Assembly (NCBI GenBank): GCA_012103315.1
Contig: WLWZ01000012.1
Coordinates: 62,001-126,000, forward strand
DNA from: Alphaproteobacteria bacterium
GTDB taxonomy: Bacteria; Pseudomonadota; Alphaproteobacteria; MPNO01; UBA2964
DNA length: 64,000 nucleotides
Direction: 5' to 3'
Below the pieces are notes generated by a model, which saw nothing but the letters and a program-made list of their open reading frames with translations, did not search any database and had not been told where the DNA came from. The position numbers and the translations under genes were made by a program. Positions 30,397 to 39,102 of the stretch are shown one piece after another (position 1 is the first letter of the stretch; every line of letters starts with the position of its first letter).

Positions 30397-31710
30397 TCAA
30401 CCCATGAGCTTGGAAAGAGCTGACTCTATCGACAACTCTTCGCGATCGCCTGTTGCGCGTCTCTTTAATTCAATCACACCGTTTTTCAGTCCACGAGGTC
30501 CGACAACAACCTGCCAGGGCAAACCAATGAGATCCATTGTCGCAAACTTCGCGCCAGCCCTTTCATCTCGATCATCATAGAGGACGTCCTGACCGGTCGC
30601 TTCCAACTTATTCACGATATCTGTACACGCATTATCACAATCAGCGTCACCAACTCTCAAGTTGATGACGCCCACCGAAAACGGCGCAATGCTATCAGGC
30701 CATTTAATTCCATCGTCATCGTGATACGCCTCGATTATGGCACCGACAAGGCGCGATACGCCGATCCCGTATGATCCCATTTCTGGAAATAATTCTTCGC
30801 CGTCGGGGCCGGTAACAGTAGCACCCATCGCTTGAGAATATTTTGTCCCGAAATAAAATATATGCCCGACTTCAATACCCCGCGCGCTGATCAAGCTTTC
30901 ACCGAGCTCCGCAGCCTGGGCTGGGTCGTGCTTCTCGTCCGTCGCGGCGTAAAGGCTCGTCCATTTCTCAACAGCTGACGCCAGGTCGTTGTCGTCGTTG
31001 GAAACTTCTGAAAGCGCGTCGTAGGTAAGGTAATCCTTATGACAGTAGACCTCGCTCTCACCAGTATCAGCTAAGATGATAAACTCATGGCTCAAATCGC
31101 CACCAATCGGCCCGGTATCTGCTTGCATCGGTATCGCTTGCAGCCCCATTCGCGCAAATGTTCGTAGATAGGACACAAACATACGGTTATAGGAACGACG
31201 AGCACTCTCATAATCCAAATCGAAAGAGTAAGCGTCCTTCATAAGGAATTCACGCCCACGCATCACGCCAAACCGCGGCCGAACTTCATCCCGAAATTTC
31301 CATTGGGTGTGATAAAGAATTTTCGGCAGATCCTTGTAGCTACGGATCGTTTGGCGAAAAATATCCGTGACGAGCTCTTCATTAGTGGGCCCGTACAGCA
31401 TCTCCCGGTCATGGCGGTCTATGACGCGAAGCATCTCCTTGCCATACCCGTCGTAACGTCCACTTTCCTGCCAAAGTTCTGCCGCCTGAATAGTCGGCAT
31501 TAAGAGTTCTTGAGCTCCGGCCGCGTCTTGTTCTTCGCGAACAATCTGCTCGACCTTCCGCAACACACGAAGCCCTAAAGGCAACCACGAATAAATGCCC
31601 GCACTCGCCTGCCTTACCAGCCCCGCACGCAGCATAAGGCGATGTGAAACGATTTGCGCTTCAGCAGGATCCTCTTTCAAGGTCGGTAAAAAATAACTTG
31701 ATAAACGCAT
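30397..31710 (-). CDS. proS: Prolyl-tRNA synthetase, short alphaproteobacterial type
   Basis: Class II synthetase that charges tRNA-Pro. The 437 residues contain motif 1 around [16 protein letters not shown] in part, motif 2 [18 protein letters not shown] in part and motif 3 [10 protein letters not shown]. The roughly 180-residue editing insertion found between motifs 2 and 3 in most bacterial ProRS is missing, the known alphaproteobacterial form. The frame is open to a GTG at 31719, but the ATG at 31710 matches the family start ([11 protein letters not shown]) and has GGGGTGAG just before it. Confidence 0.95.
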   Translation of the reverse strand: MRLSSYFLPTLKEDPAEAQIVSHRLMLRAGLVRQASAGIYSWLPLGLRVLRKVEQIVREEQDAAGAQELLMPTIQAAELWQESGRYDGYGKEMLRVIDRHDREMLYGPTNEELVTDIFRQTIRSYKDLPKILYHTQWKFRDEVRPRFGVMRGREFLMKDAYSFDLDYESARRSYNRMFVSYLRTFARMGLQAIPMQADTGPIGGDLSHEFIILADTGESEVYCHKDYLTYDALSEVSNDDNDLASAVEKWTSLYAATDEKHDPAQAAELGESLISARGIEVGHIFYFGTKYSQAMGATVTGPDGEELFPEMGSYGIGVSRLVGAIIEAYHDDDGIKWPDSIAPFSVGVINLRVGDADCDNACTDIVNKLEATGQDVLYDDRDERAGAKFATMDLIGLPWQVVVGPRGLKNGVIELKRRATGDREELSIESALSKLMG

Positions 31711-31803
31711 ACGACTCACCCCGAACAGCGGCCCATAGCCGCGATAGTGGCGGGCAACGCGGTCAGACTTTAGCGAAAGCAGAATGCTAAGGCAATGCCG
31801 AGG

Positions 31804-32223
31804 TCAGCGCCCGGCCGACATACGTTTTTGGCAAAGCTCTGAAAGTTTCGCTGCTTGTTCATTTTGAAGCGGTTGATCGTTAAAATAGGCACGACCGTTT
31901 TTAAAATTGACGGTCCCTACGGTAAAATTCTGTGTCTGGAAGAAATTAGGATCCACGGGTAGACCGAGCAATTTTTGTAAATCCATTGTTATTGGAATAC
32001 TGAACTCTTTCGGCGCTTTGATCCGTAGGCCACCGCCCAGGTCGGCTGGTATAACTTTTCTTCCATACGCATCAACACCAGGTCGATAGGCTACACCCTG
32101 ATTAGGAACATGCTGCACAAGACGGGCACAATCTTCTTTCGTAACGGTCACAGTTTGGGCGCTGGCCGAGTAAACAATAATGATGGCAAAGCAAAATATT
32201 GCCGTGGTAATAAAACTGCGCAT
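31804..32223 (-). CDS. Small secreted protein of unknown function
   Basis: I do not recognise a family. The 139 residues begin with a clear signal peptide (about 1-22, ending SASAQ), so the mature protein of roughly 117 residues should be periplasmic. It has two Cys (in KEDCARLV and SELCQKR), which could form a disulfide between the two ends. A repeated pattern of short beta-type segments lies between them (FSIPITMDLQKLLGLP, then TVGTVNFKNGRAYFNDQPL in part). It lies 80 bases upstream of proS on the same strand and is divergent from the permease. Coding character looks like its neighbours. Confidence 0.75.
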   Translation of the reverse strand: MRSFITTAIFCFAIIIVYSASAQTVTVTKEDCARLVQHVPNQGVAYRPGVDAYGRKVIPADLGGGLRIKAPKEFSIPITMDLQKLLGLPVDPNFFQTQNFTVGTVNFKNGRAYFNDQPLQNEQAAKLSELCQKRMSAGR

Positions 32224-32320
32224 GGATACACCTTAAGGGTGTAGCCCTAACGAATACTTAATCGAATCGTCACCATATGCGAAACTTCTTCAGTTAAATA
32301 ATCGGTATTTGGGGGTAAAC

Positions 32321-33622
32321 ATGCTCAATAAAATGTTCCAACTCGACGCCAATCAGACAACGGTTAGGACCGAAGTTTTCGCAGGTCTGACGACGTTTCT
32401 AACGATGGCTTACATTATCTTCGTCAATCCCGACATTCTTGCCATAGCGGGAATGGATAAGAACGCCGTGTTCGTGGCGACTTGTTTAGCCGCGGCCTTT
32501 GGCTCGCTCGTCATGGGTTTCTATGCCAACTATCCAATCGCACTCGCGCCAGGCATGGGTCTGAACGCCTTCTTTACGTTTGGTGTTGTAAAGGGAATGG
32601 GCGTTAGCTGGGAAATCGCGTTAGCAGCAGTCCTCGTCTCAGGTGTCCTGTTCGTAATTCTAAGCGTCCTGCCTGTTCGGGAGTGGATTATAAACAGTAT
32701 TCCCAAATCCCAAAAACTAGCGATCGCTGCAGGGATTGGGCTATTCCTTGGATTTATTGGCCTCAGAAGCGCTGGTCTTGTTATTGACCATCCGGCGACG
32801 CTTGTGCAGATGGGTGATCTTGTATCCTTAAAGGTCTTGCTAGCTGTCCTAGGCTTCATTGTCATTGTCGCGTTGGATTACAAAAAAATCCCTGGCGCCA
32901 TCATCATCGGCATTCTTCTCGTTGCTGTCGTTGGTATGATGACAGGATTGGCCAAAGCGCCGTCTTCAATTGTCAGCATGCCGCCTGATCCATCACCAAC
33001 GTTCCTTGCGCTCGATATAGCAGGTTTCTTTAAGCTAGCCGGCGCGACCATGCTAATCTTGGTATTGAGCTTCCTACTCGTCGATATGTTCGATACCGCT
33101 GGAACACTCATCGGGCTCGGTCACCAGGCTAAAATGCTAGATAAAGATGGCAACCTTCCCAATATTGGAAAAGCGTTGGTTGCAGATAGTAGCGCTACAG
33201 TTGCTGGTGCCGCATTCGGAACATCCTCAACAACGAGCTACATTGAGAGTGCATCGGGCATTCGAGCGGGCGGTCGAACGGGGCTTACCGCAGTTGCTGC
33301 CGCAGGATTCTTCCTTTTGGCACTCTTCTTCGCCCCTGTGGCGACTTCGGTCCCCGCATTCGCAACAGCACCAGCCATCGTCTTTGTGGCCTGTATGATG
33401 GCTCGTGGACTGGCCGAAATCGACTGGGATGACGTTACAGAGTTTGTGCCGGGTGTAATTACCGCACTGACGATGCCTTTAACGTTCTCAATCGCCACCG
33501 GCATCGGCCTTGGCTTTATCGCCTATGTCGGGATCAAATTGGCTTGTGGCCGAGTAGCGGACATTAGCGCCGCAATGTGGCTGGTTTCCATCACCTTCCT
33601 GATCTACTTCGTCGCTGTATAA
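32321..33622 (+). CDS. NCS2-family purine permease (AzgA/GhxP-like)
   Basis: Polytopic inner-membrane transporter, probably importing a purine base such as adenine, guanine or hypoxanthine by proton symport. The 433 residues have about 12-14 hydrophobic segments and the AzgA-type motifs TFLTMAYIIFVNP near the start, ALAPGMGLNAFF, DMFDTAGTLIGLG and GTSSTTSYIESASGI. Exact substrate cannot be read from sequence. The frame is open from a TTG at 32309, but GGGGG stands 5 bases before the ATG at 32321, which is preferred. It is the only plus-strand gene in this area and is convergent with tag. Confidence 0.9.
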   Translation: MLNKMFQLDANQTTVRTEVFAGLTTFLTMAYIIFVNPDILAIAGMDKNAVFVATCLAAAFGSLVMGFYANYPIALAPGMGLNAFFTFGVVKGMGVSWEIALAAVLVSGVLFVILSVLPVREWIINSIPKSQKLAIAAGIGLFLGFIGLRSAGLVIDHPATLVQMGDLVSLKVLLAVLGFIVIVALDYKKIPGAIIIGILLVAVVGMMTGLAKAPSSIVSMPPDPSPTFLALDIAGFFKLAGATMLILVLSFLLVDMFDTAGTLIGLGHQAKMLDKDGNLPNIGKALVADSSATVAGAAFGTSSTTSYIESASGIRAGGRTGLTAVAAAGFFLLALFFAPVATSVPAFATAPAIVFVACMMARGLAEIDWDDVTEFVPGVITALTMPLTFSIATGIGLGFIAYVGIKLACGRVADISAAMWLVSITFLIYFVAV

Positions 33623-33629
33623 CCAGAAA

Positions 33630-33681
33630 AGCGCGTCTCATTTCATCTCATGTGAGGTGGATTGAGGCGCGCTATTTTTTT
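33630..33681. terminator. Terminator after the purine permease, overlapping the end of tag
   Basis: Arms AGCGCGTCTCA (33630-33640) and TGAGGCGCGCT (33663-33673), 11 bp with one G-U pair, are followed by ATTTTTTT on the plus strand. The right arm and T tract lie within the last codons of the convergent tag gene. On the minus strand the same hairpin is followed by TTTT, so it can end both transcripts. Confidence 0.8.
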
Positions 33682-34176
33682 CGTCACCGAACATCCAGGA
33701 TCATGAGCTCCCGGCAAATATCCCGTGCTCATTAGAAACTCTCCGGTAATCTCACCACCTGTAAAAAAAAACGTGTTTTTGAAAAGCTTAACCCATTCGG
33801 CTTTTTCTAGTGGATGATGGTGATCAAGCCAGGCACTAAACGAACCGAATTCATTTTGTAGCCCACAGATTGTACGCGCATTTTCGATTGCCGCGTTCAC
33901 TTTGAGCTTATTCCTAATAATCTCAGTATCACTCAAGAGCCGCTCGCGCTCTGCTTCACCGTAATTTGCAACACGGTGAATATCAAACCCGTCAAATGCG
34001 GTACGAAAACCCTCGCGTTTTTTAAGAATGGTTAACCAAGACAGACCAGCCTGATTAATTTCGAGAACGAGTCTTTCAAACAGGACATTGTCATCCGTAA
34101 CCGGAAAGCCATATTCAAGGTCGTGATACGGGCCGTGAAATGGGTGACTTGGTGCGACTTCACAATAGCTGGGCAT
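33643..34176 (-). CDS. tag: DNA-3-methyladenine glycosylase I
   Basis: Base excision repair enzyme that removes 3-methyladenine from DNA. The 177 residues include YHDLEYGFPVTDDNVLFERL in part, QAGLSWLTILKKREGFR in part, and the Tag zinc-site residues Cys5 near the start and the C-terminal pair in AHDPGC. The catalytic Glu region LEINQAG is intact. It follows the DUF1467 gene by 6 bases and is the last gene of the nuo-birA-coaX-rnj strand run. Its 3' end doubles as a terminator for the convergent permease gene. Confidence 0.92.
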   Translation of the reverse strand: MPSYCEVAPSHPFHGPYHDLEYGFPVTDDNVLFERLVLEINQAGLSWLTILKKREGFRTAFDGFDIHRVANYGEAERERLLSDTEIIRNKLKVNAAIENARTICGLQNEFGSFSAWLDHHHPLEKAEWVKLFKNTFFFTGGEITGEFLMSTGYLPGAHDPGCSVTKKIARLNPPHMR

Positions 34177-34182
34177 CAGTAA

Positions 34183-34431
34183 CTAACCGTTTCGAAATGA
34201 GGCAACATCCGAGACTATTACCCAGTATATAACGCCTGTAATAACCCCAGCGATCACTGTTGCCGCAAGCGCCTTCTTAAACAAATTAGGTCTCACCGGT
34301 GCCCCCACTTCGTGTCCAATCTCAGCTTCACCGCCTTCCTCATGCGGCGGCTTTACACCGATTGGTAGGGCCATAAAGAAAACCAGCCACCACGTCATGA
34401 CATAAACCACAATTCCAGAAGTCCAGGACAT
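34183..34431 (-). CDS. DUF1467-family small membrane protein
   Basis: An 82-residue protein with two membrane helices: about 6-26 (VVYVMTWWLVFFMALPIGV in part) and about 53-74 (ALAATVIAGVITGVIYWVIV in part), joined by an acidic loop HEEGGEAEIGHE. The N-terminal half matches the DUF1467 family, which in alphaproteobacteria usually lies beside rnj and proS. Function is unknown. It starts 7 bases after the rnj stop. Confidence 0.85.
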   Translation of the reverse strand: MSWTSGIVVYVMTWWLVFFMALPIGVKPPHEEGGEAEIGHEVGAPVRPNLFKKALAATVIAGVITGVIYWVIVSDVASFRNG

Positions 34432-34438
34432 CAGATAT

Positions 34439-35422
34439 CTAAATCCTTACGACGTGCACTTGCACGGTGGGCCGTTTACCTGTTTCTGCACGGAACACAC
34501 GCCGCGCTGCTTGGCTGACCGCGCTTTCAAGTTTTTCATCGTTAAAACGTTGGCGTCTCGACATTGAGCCGACAGCATCAATAATTGCCGAAATAGCTTC
34601 CTCATGCATTACCACATCTTCACCGATACCATCTACGATTCCTGGTGCAGAAAGTTGTGGGGTTTTGATTAGCTCTCCGTCTTCATCAAGAACGACAGTT
34701 GCAACAGCGACGCCACTAAACGTCATCCGACGACGCGCCCGAACAACGTCGCCTTCGATTGGAACCAAACGACGTCCATCCACGGCATACCGTCCCGACT
34801 GGACCTGTGCCAGTACTTCAGGTTGGCCCGGTGCAAGACGAAGCATTTCACCATTCTCTGCCATTGCCGTTGCCGGGACACCATTCTCACGCGCAAATTT
34901 GCAATGCTCTATGAGGTGTCGGGCTTCACCGTGGATTGGCACTAACATTGGTGGGTTCACCCAATCATATAATTCTTGAAGCTCTTCACGTGCAGGGTGC
35001 CCCGACACATGAACAAAAGCATCGCGTTCAGTGATAACCTCAACGTTCAGGCGCGCGAGTTGATTTTTAAGACGTCCTATTGCCCTTTCATTCCCGGGAA
35101 TCTCACGAGAAGAAAATATAACCGTATCGCCCTCCGACAGCGATATTTCGGGATGATCATCAGCTGCTATCCTCGCAAGCGCAGCTCGCGCCTCGCCTTG
35201 ACTACCCGTAACCAGCATCAGCACTTCATCACGCGGCAGATACCCGATGTCACGTGCATCCACAAACTCAGGGCAGTTTTCGAGATACCCGCACTCTTTC
35301 GCGATCTCTGCAATCCGCCACAGTGAACGCCCAACGAGCGCTACACGACGCCCTGTGGTCTCCGCGACCCGTATGGCGCTTACCATTCGCGCGACATTCG
35401 AGGCAAAACAAGCAATTGCCAC
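34439..35422 (-). CDS. rnj: Ribonuclease J, C-terminal part (beta-CASP and C-terminal domains)
   Basis: This 327-residue frame starts at GTG (35422), 15 bases after the in-frame TAA. It carries the beta-CASP domain with FASNVARM near the start, TGSQGE at 72-77, the metal-site HVSGH at 138-142 and PIHGE with His164, followed by the C-terminal domain. It has no HxHxDH motif and would not be active alone. Only a weak AAG ribosome-like sequence precedes the GTG, so translation would depend on re-initiation or read-through. The stop lies 7 bases before the DUF1467 gene. Confidence 0.6.
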   Translation of the reverse strand: MAIACFASNVARMVSAIRVAETTGRRVALVGRSLWRIAEIAKECGYLENCPEFVDARDIGYLPRDEVLMLVTGSQGEARAALARIAADDHPEISLSEGDTVIFSSREIPGNERAIGRLKNQLARLNVEVITERDAFVHVSGHPAREELQELYDWVNPPMLVPIHGEARHLIEHCKFARENGVPATAMAENGEMLRLAPGQPEVLAQVQSGRYAVDGRRLVPIEGDVVRARRRMTFSGVAVATVVLDEDGELIKTPQLSAPGIVDGIGEDVVMHEEAISAIIDAVGSMSRRQRFNDEKLESAVSQAARRVFRAETGKRPTVQVHVVRI

Positions 35423-35437
35423 GCGGTTCTTACAGTT

Positions 35438-36094
35438 TTAGACAACGTCGATAAGACTTTTTCGTAAAGGACCTTCAGAACCAGTACGTCCCTCTACAAA
35501 TACGTTCGTTGAATCACACATAAGGGCAAGGACGCCATCATCCCCAATTTTGCGAAGGGCGGCTTCATCCGTGGCCGGGCCGACAAGCGGTTCGGAGTCT
35601 AACTTCCAGTCTGTTACGTGAAGAATAGTGCCCGCTGAAGTCTTAATCGCGAGAGCCTGTGTCTCAGGAACCGAGTGCGCCAAATTAATCAAAGAGACAT
35701 CAAACGGGCTGATCGAAAAATTGCCACCTGGTTTCACTTCATTTATCGGAACGGTATCGCCAAGTCCCGTTTCTGGTAACTTTCGGCGTAGCAATCCCGC
35801 GGCAAAAGGCGTTGCAAAAACTGGACAATTAAACTGTCGCCATAGATATGGAATGCCACCCAAATGATCTTCATGTGCATGGGTGACCACGATACCGACG
35901 AGCTTATCAATACTCGCGACAATAAAAGCCGGATCGGGAACCATTACATCGACGCCAGGGGTCAAATCGTCGCCAAACGTTACGCCACAATCAACCATCA
36001 ACCAGGAGCCACCATAACCATAGAGCCCCATATTCATACCTATTTCACCGCAGCCACCCAGCGGCAAGAAAACTAGTTCATCTGGCTTATTCAT
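35438..36094 (-). CDS. rnj: Ribonuclease J, N-terminal part (metallo-beta-lactamase domain)
   Basis: This 218-residue frame holds the metallo-beta-lactamase half of RNase J, a 5'-3' exonuclease and endonuclease of mRNA decay and rRNA maturation. The zinc motif H72-A-H74-E-D76-H77 is intact, as are His140 and Asp162 (HVTDW) and the DST motif at 194-196. It ends at TAA exactly where the beta-CASP domain begins. It starts 3 bases after coaX in the same operon. Nothing else in it looks damaged. Confidence 0.65.
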   Translation of the reverse strand: MNKPDELVFLPLGGCGEIGMNMGLYGYGGSWLMVDCGVTFGDDLTPGVDVMVPDPAFIVASIDKLVGIVVTHAHEDHLGGIPYLWRQFNCPVFATPFAAGLLRRKLPETGLGDTVPINEVKPGGNFSISPFDVSLINLAHSVPETQALAIKTSAGTILHVTDWKLDSEPLVGPATDEAALRKIGDDGVLALMCDSTNVFVEGRTGSEGPLRKSLIDVV

Positions 36095-36097
36095 AAA

Positions 36098-36874
36098 TCA
36101 AAGGCTTTGTGTGTTCCGCCGGTATATCTCGGATAGACCTCTAAGAGTGAGATCGGTGTCGAGATGTTCGATAGCATCGATTTCCTCTGAAAATAAAGGT
36201 GCCAGACCACCGGTCGCGACGACGCTCATTCTTGCACCATATTCACCCCTGATCCGCTCGAGTAAGCCTTCAATTAGGCCGACATAACCCCAATAAACTC
36301 CAGACATCATGGCAGGCACTGTTCGCGTTCCGATCACAGATTTTGGTTTTTGCACAGCAACGCGTGGAAGTTTTGCAGCAGCCATATGAAGCGCATCCAA
36401 GGACAAATTGATACCTGGTGCGATAACACCCCCGCAATAGCTTCCATTTTCATCGACAACGTCAAATGTGGTCGCAGTGCCAAAATCAATAACAATTAAC
36501 GGCCCACCATATCGGCGATGTGCTGCAGCGGCATTGACCAACCGGTCTGCACCAACCTCGTCAGGTTCATTAACGAGAACACCAACACCGATCTCCACGC
36601 CAGCGTCACCAACGATCATGGGATCCGTCTTAAAATATTTCCGGCAAAGATTTTTCAGGCTGAAGAGTGACTCCGGCACTACTGTCGCAACGATGGATGC
36701 AGAAATATCTTCAATCTTTAACTTATCAAGCGCCATTAATTGCGTTAGCCAAACACCATATTCATCAGCTGTACGCTTGGCATCACTAGATGCCCTCCAC
36801 TCACCCATAAGGGTTTCGGCCTCATACACAGCAAAAACGATGTTGGTATTTCCGGAATCTATGGCGAGAAGCAT
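36098..36874 (-). CDS. coaX: Type III pantothenate kinase
   Basis: Phosphorylates pantothenate, the first step of coenzyme A synthesis. The 258 residues are an ASKHA-fold kinase with the phosphate loop DSGNTN at 6-11, the EVGADRLVNA motif and VIDFGTATTFDVV in part, followed by GGVIAPG. Type III enzymes are not feedback-inhibited by CoA and need a monovalent cation. It sits between birA (10 bases) and rnj (3 bases), a common alphaproteobacterial order. Confidence 0.95.
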   Translation of the reverse strand: MLLAIDSGNTNIVFAVYEAETLMGEWRASSDAKRTADEYGVWLTQLMALDKLKIEDISASIVATVVPESLFSLKNLCRKYFKTDPMIVGDAGVEIGVGVLVNEPDEVGADRLVNAAAAHRRYGGPLIVIDFGTATTFDVVDENGSYCGGVIAPGINLSLDALHMAAAKLPRVAVQKPKSVIGTRTVPAMMSGVYWGYVGLIEGLLERIRGEYGARMSVVATGGLAPLFSEEIDAIEHLDTDLTLRGLSEIYRRNTQSL

Positions 36875-36884
36875 CGAGTATCCA

Positions 36885-37625
36885 TCAATCTAAGAAAAAT
36901 ATTTCAGCAGCAGCAATAGTTCGGGTGCTACCGTTATCTCTTTCCAACACCAGTGCCCCCTTCCCGTCAATACCTTGAAAGTTACCCTGCTCGTCAGTCC
37001 CATCAGGAAACCGCGCGATAATGGGGTTTCCGATCCCGTAGGCAACATCCAACCACGCCTTCCTAACCGGCAAAAATCCTGAAACTCTCCAGGTGCTATT
37101 CCAATGCTGAAAAGCCGACAGAGTATGAGCTAGCAAATCCGGGGCCTCAATAGTTAGATCGATATCAGCCAGCGAGATCGCTTTATCCGCAACTCGCGGC
37201 GACACAGATGAGATGTTAATCCCTATTCCTACTACGTAGAACTCATGGAGGGCTTCTATCAGAATACCGGAGAGCTTTTTTCTCTTTAACAGCAAGTCGT
37301 TCGGCCATTTGCAGGATAGCTCTGAGGTCTCGCCGGTGAGCTTTGTAACTGCATCTCGAACTGCCAGCGACGCAACATAGGCTAATTGGCCAGCCGCGTA
37401 GCGATCGGAGACTTGCGTAACGAGGGTCAGATATAGATTGCCTGGAGGAGACTCCCACACCGCACCGCGACGTCCGCGCCCCGCAGACTGGCGATCAGCA
37501 ACAACGACTGCCCCGTCATAGGCATCGCCAGAGGCAATCAGCCGCAACGCTTCGCTATTGGTGCTGTCTAGGCAGTCGTATGAAAATAGAGGAGTGCCTT
37601 TAGGTAGGCTGGGAAAGCCGCCCAT
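36885..37625 (-). CDS. birA: Biotin-[acetyl-CoA-carboxylase] ligase
   Basis: Activates biotin with ATP and attaches it to the biotin carboxyl carrier protein. The 246 residues contain the biotinyl-AMP loop GRGRRG at 49-54, the KWPNDLLL motif starting at 106, and GIGINIS. There is no N-terminal DNA-binding domain, so it is a ligase only, not a repressor. It follows nuoN by 10 bases at the end of the complex I genes, where birA lies in many alphaproteobacteria. Confidence 0.94.
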   Translation of the reverse strand: MGGFPSLPKGTPLFSYDCLDSTNSEALRLIASGDAYDGAVVVADRQSAGRGRRGAVWESPPGNLYLTLVTQVSDRYAAGQLAYVASLAVRDAVTKLTGETSELSCKWPNDLLLKRKKLSGILIEALHEFYVVGIGINISSVSPRVADKAISLADIDLTIEAPDLLAHTLSAFQHWNSTWRVSGFLPVRKAWLDVAYGIGNPIIARFPDGTDEQGNFQGIDGKGALVLERDNGSTRTIAAAEIFFLD

Positions 37626-37635
37626 ACCTCACACA

Positions 37636-39102
37636 CTATCCTGCGAGGAGCATTCGTGCCGCCGTTCCGGCACCACCTACGATAATATCAGGACGAATAA
37701 TGAAGAACGTTACGAACAAAGTCGTCCCAACGAGAATTATCTTTATCTCTCCGCTAATCGAACGGTCAAATGCCTCTGCGGGTTCATCAAAATACATGAT
37801 CTTAATGATCCGAAGGTAATAGTAAGCACCGATCACACTCGCGAGTACGCCAATTATGGCCAGCGTATACAGACCGGACTCGATTGCCGCTAGGAAGATA
37901 TAGAGCTTACCGAAGAAACCTGCCAACGGCGGAATGCCGGCCATTGAAAACATCAATATGGCAAGTGCCAAAGCCAACATAGGTTGGTTGCGAGACAAAC
38001 CAGCAAGATCCGATATACCTTCGACCATCCGCCCTGTACGTCGCATCGCCAAAACACAGCAGAACGTCCCAATATTCATCGCAAGATAAATGGCCATATA
38101 AACCAAAATGCCGCGGATACCTGCTTCCGTTCCAGCGGCGAGCCCAATGAGGGCATAACCGACATGTCCGATAGAGCTATAGGCCAGAAGACGCTTGATA
38201 TTGTCCTGCCAGATAGCAGCCAATGCGCCTAAGACCATCGAAGCAATTGAGATTAGAACAATGACCTGCTGCCATTCCGAGATAAGAACACCAAAGGGCC
38301 CCGTGAGAACACGGATGAACAACGCAATAGCCGCAATTTTAGGAGCAACAGCGAAGAATGCTGTGACCGGTGTAGGCGCCCCTTCATAAACATCGGGAGT
38401 CCACATATGGAACGGAACAGCTGAGACTTTGAAAGCAAGGCCAGCAATGAGGAATACTAATCCAACAACAAGCCCGACACTCGGACCGGTACCTCCAAGC
38501 CCCTTAAAGAGTGTCGCCAAGCCCTCGAAGCTCGTTGTTCCGGCATATCCGTAAATCAACGAACAACCATAGAGCAACATTCCAGACGATAATGCGCCGA
38601 GGACGAAATATTTCAATCCCGCCTCGGATGACTTAAGGGAGTCCCGTCGAAAGGCAGCAACGACATAGAGCGAGAGACTTTGTAGTTCCAACCCGACATA
38701 CAAGGAAATCAGGTCGTTGGCAGAGACCATCATGAACATTCCAAGCGTGGCAAACAGGATCAACACCGGATATTCAAAACGGGCAATGCTCTCCTGTTCA
38801 TTAAAATTGATCGACATAATTATGGCCAAAGACGAGCCAATGATGATCAACCATTTCATGAAGTGAGCAAAATCATCGACAATAAACTGGCCACCGAATG
38901 CGACCATTCGACCGCTCTGAACGGACGTAAGAACAACACCAACAACCACGAGGGCAAGAACCGCGATCCATGAGACAGAGCGCGTTGAACTATCGCCACG
39001 AAAAACGCCCAGCATTAGCAAAGCCATACAGCTACAGGCGAGTACAATTTCAGGAAGTGCAGGCATTAATTGATTCATCGATAACATGGATACCTCACTC
39101 AC
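37636..39102 (-). CDS. nuoN: NADH-quinone oxidoreductase subunit N
   Basis: One of three antiporter-like membrane subunits of complex I that move protons. The 488 residues have about 14 membrane helices; family motifs include [19 protein letters not shown] in part, [18 protein letters not shown] in part and [14 protein letters not shown]. The Lys in FKVSAVPFH and the Glu in the ELQSLSLYV region are the usual proton-path residues. The start overlaps the nuoM stop by 4 bases (ATGA). Confidence 0.96.
   Translation of the reverse strand: MSEVSMLSMNQLMPALPEIVLACSCMALLMLGVFRGDSSTRSVSWIAVLALVVVGVVLTSVQSGRMVAFGGQFIVDDFAHFMKWLIIIGSSLAIIMSINFNEQESIARFEYPVLILFATLGMFMMVSANDLISLYVGLELQSLSLYVVAAFRRDSLKSSEAGLKYFVLGALSSGMLLYGCSLIYGYAGTTSFEGLATLFKGLGGTGPSVGLVVGLVFLIAGLAFKVSAVPFHMWTPDVYEGAPTPVTAFFAVAPKIAAIALFIRVLTGPFGVLISEWQQVIVLISIASMVLGALAAIWQDNIKRLLAYSSIGHVGYALIGLAAGTEAGIRGILVYMAIYLAMNIGTFCCVLAMRRTGRMVEGISDLAGLSRNQPMLALALAILMFSMAGIPPLAGFFGKLYIFLAAIESGLYTLAIIGVLASVIGAYYYLRIIKIMYFDEPAEAFDRSISGEIKIILVGTTLFVTFFIIRPDIIVGGAGTAARMLLAG

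Larger units (their letters stand above)
34439..36094 (-). pseudogene. rnj: Ribonuclease J gene interrupted by one in-frame stop
   Basis: Taken together the two open frames encode a complete RNase J of about 551 residues, the normal alphaproteobacterial size. Both parts are in the same reading frame, separated only by TAA at 35438-35440 and five sense codons (Asn-Cys-Lys-Asn-Arg) before a GTG. These five codons and the flanks match the family run leading into CKNRVAIACFASN, so no bases are lost or gained. A single-base change (for example TCA to TAA) would explain it. It may be a true nonsense mutation, a split gene, a read-through site, or a sequencing error. TAA ends many other genes here, so reassignment of the codon is not likely. 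Confidence 0.6.

Noticed and set aside
29696..30580. Plus-strand open frame of about 294 codons
   Set aside because: It is entirely antisense to lolC and the end of proS, both well supported; its protein is rich in Arg, Ser and Pro as expected for an opposite-strand shadow.
35438..35440. Reassigned TAA codon as the cause of the rnj interruption
   Set aside because: TAA is used as the normal stop of other genes in the window, such as lexA and gltX, so a general code change is excluded.
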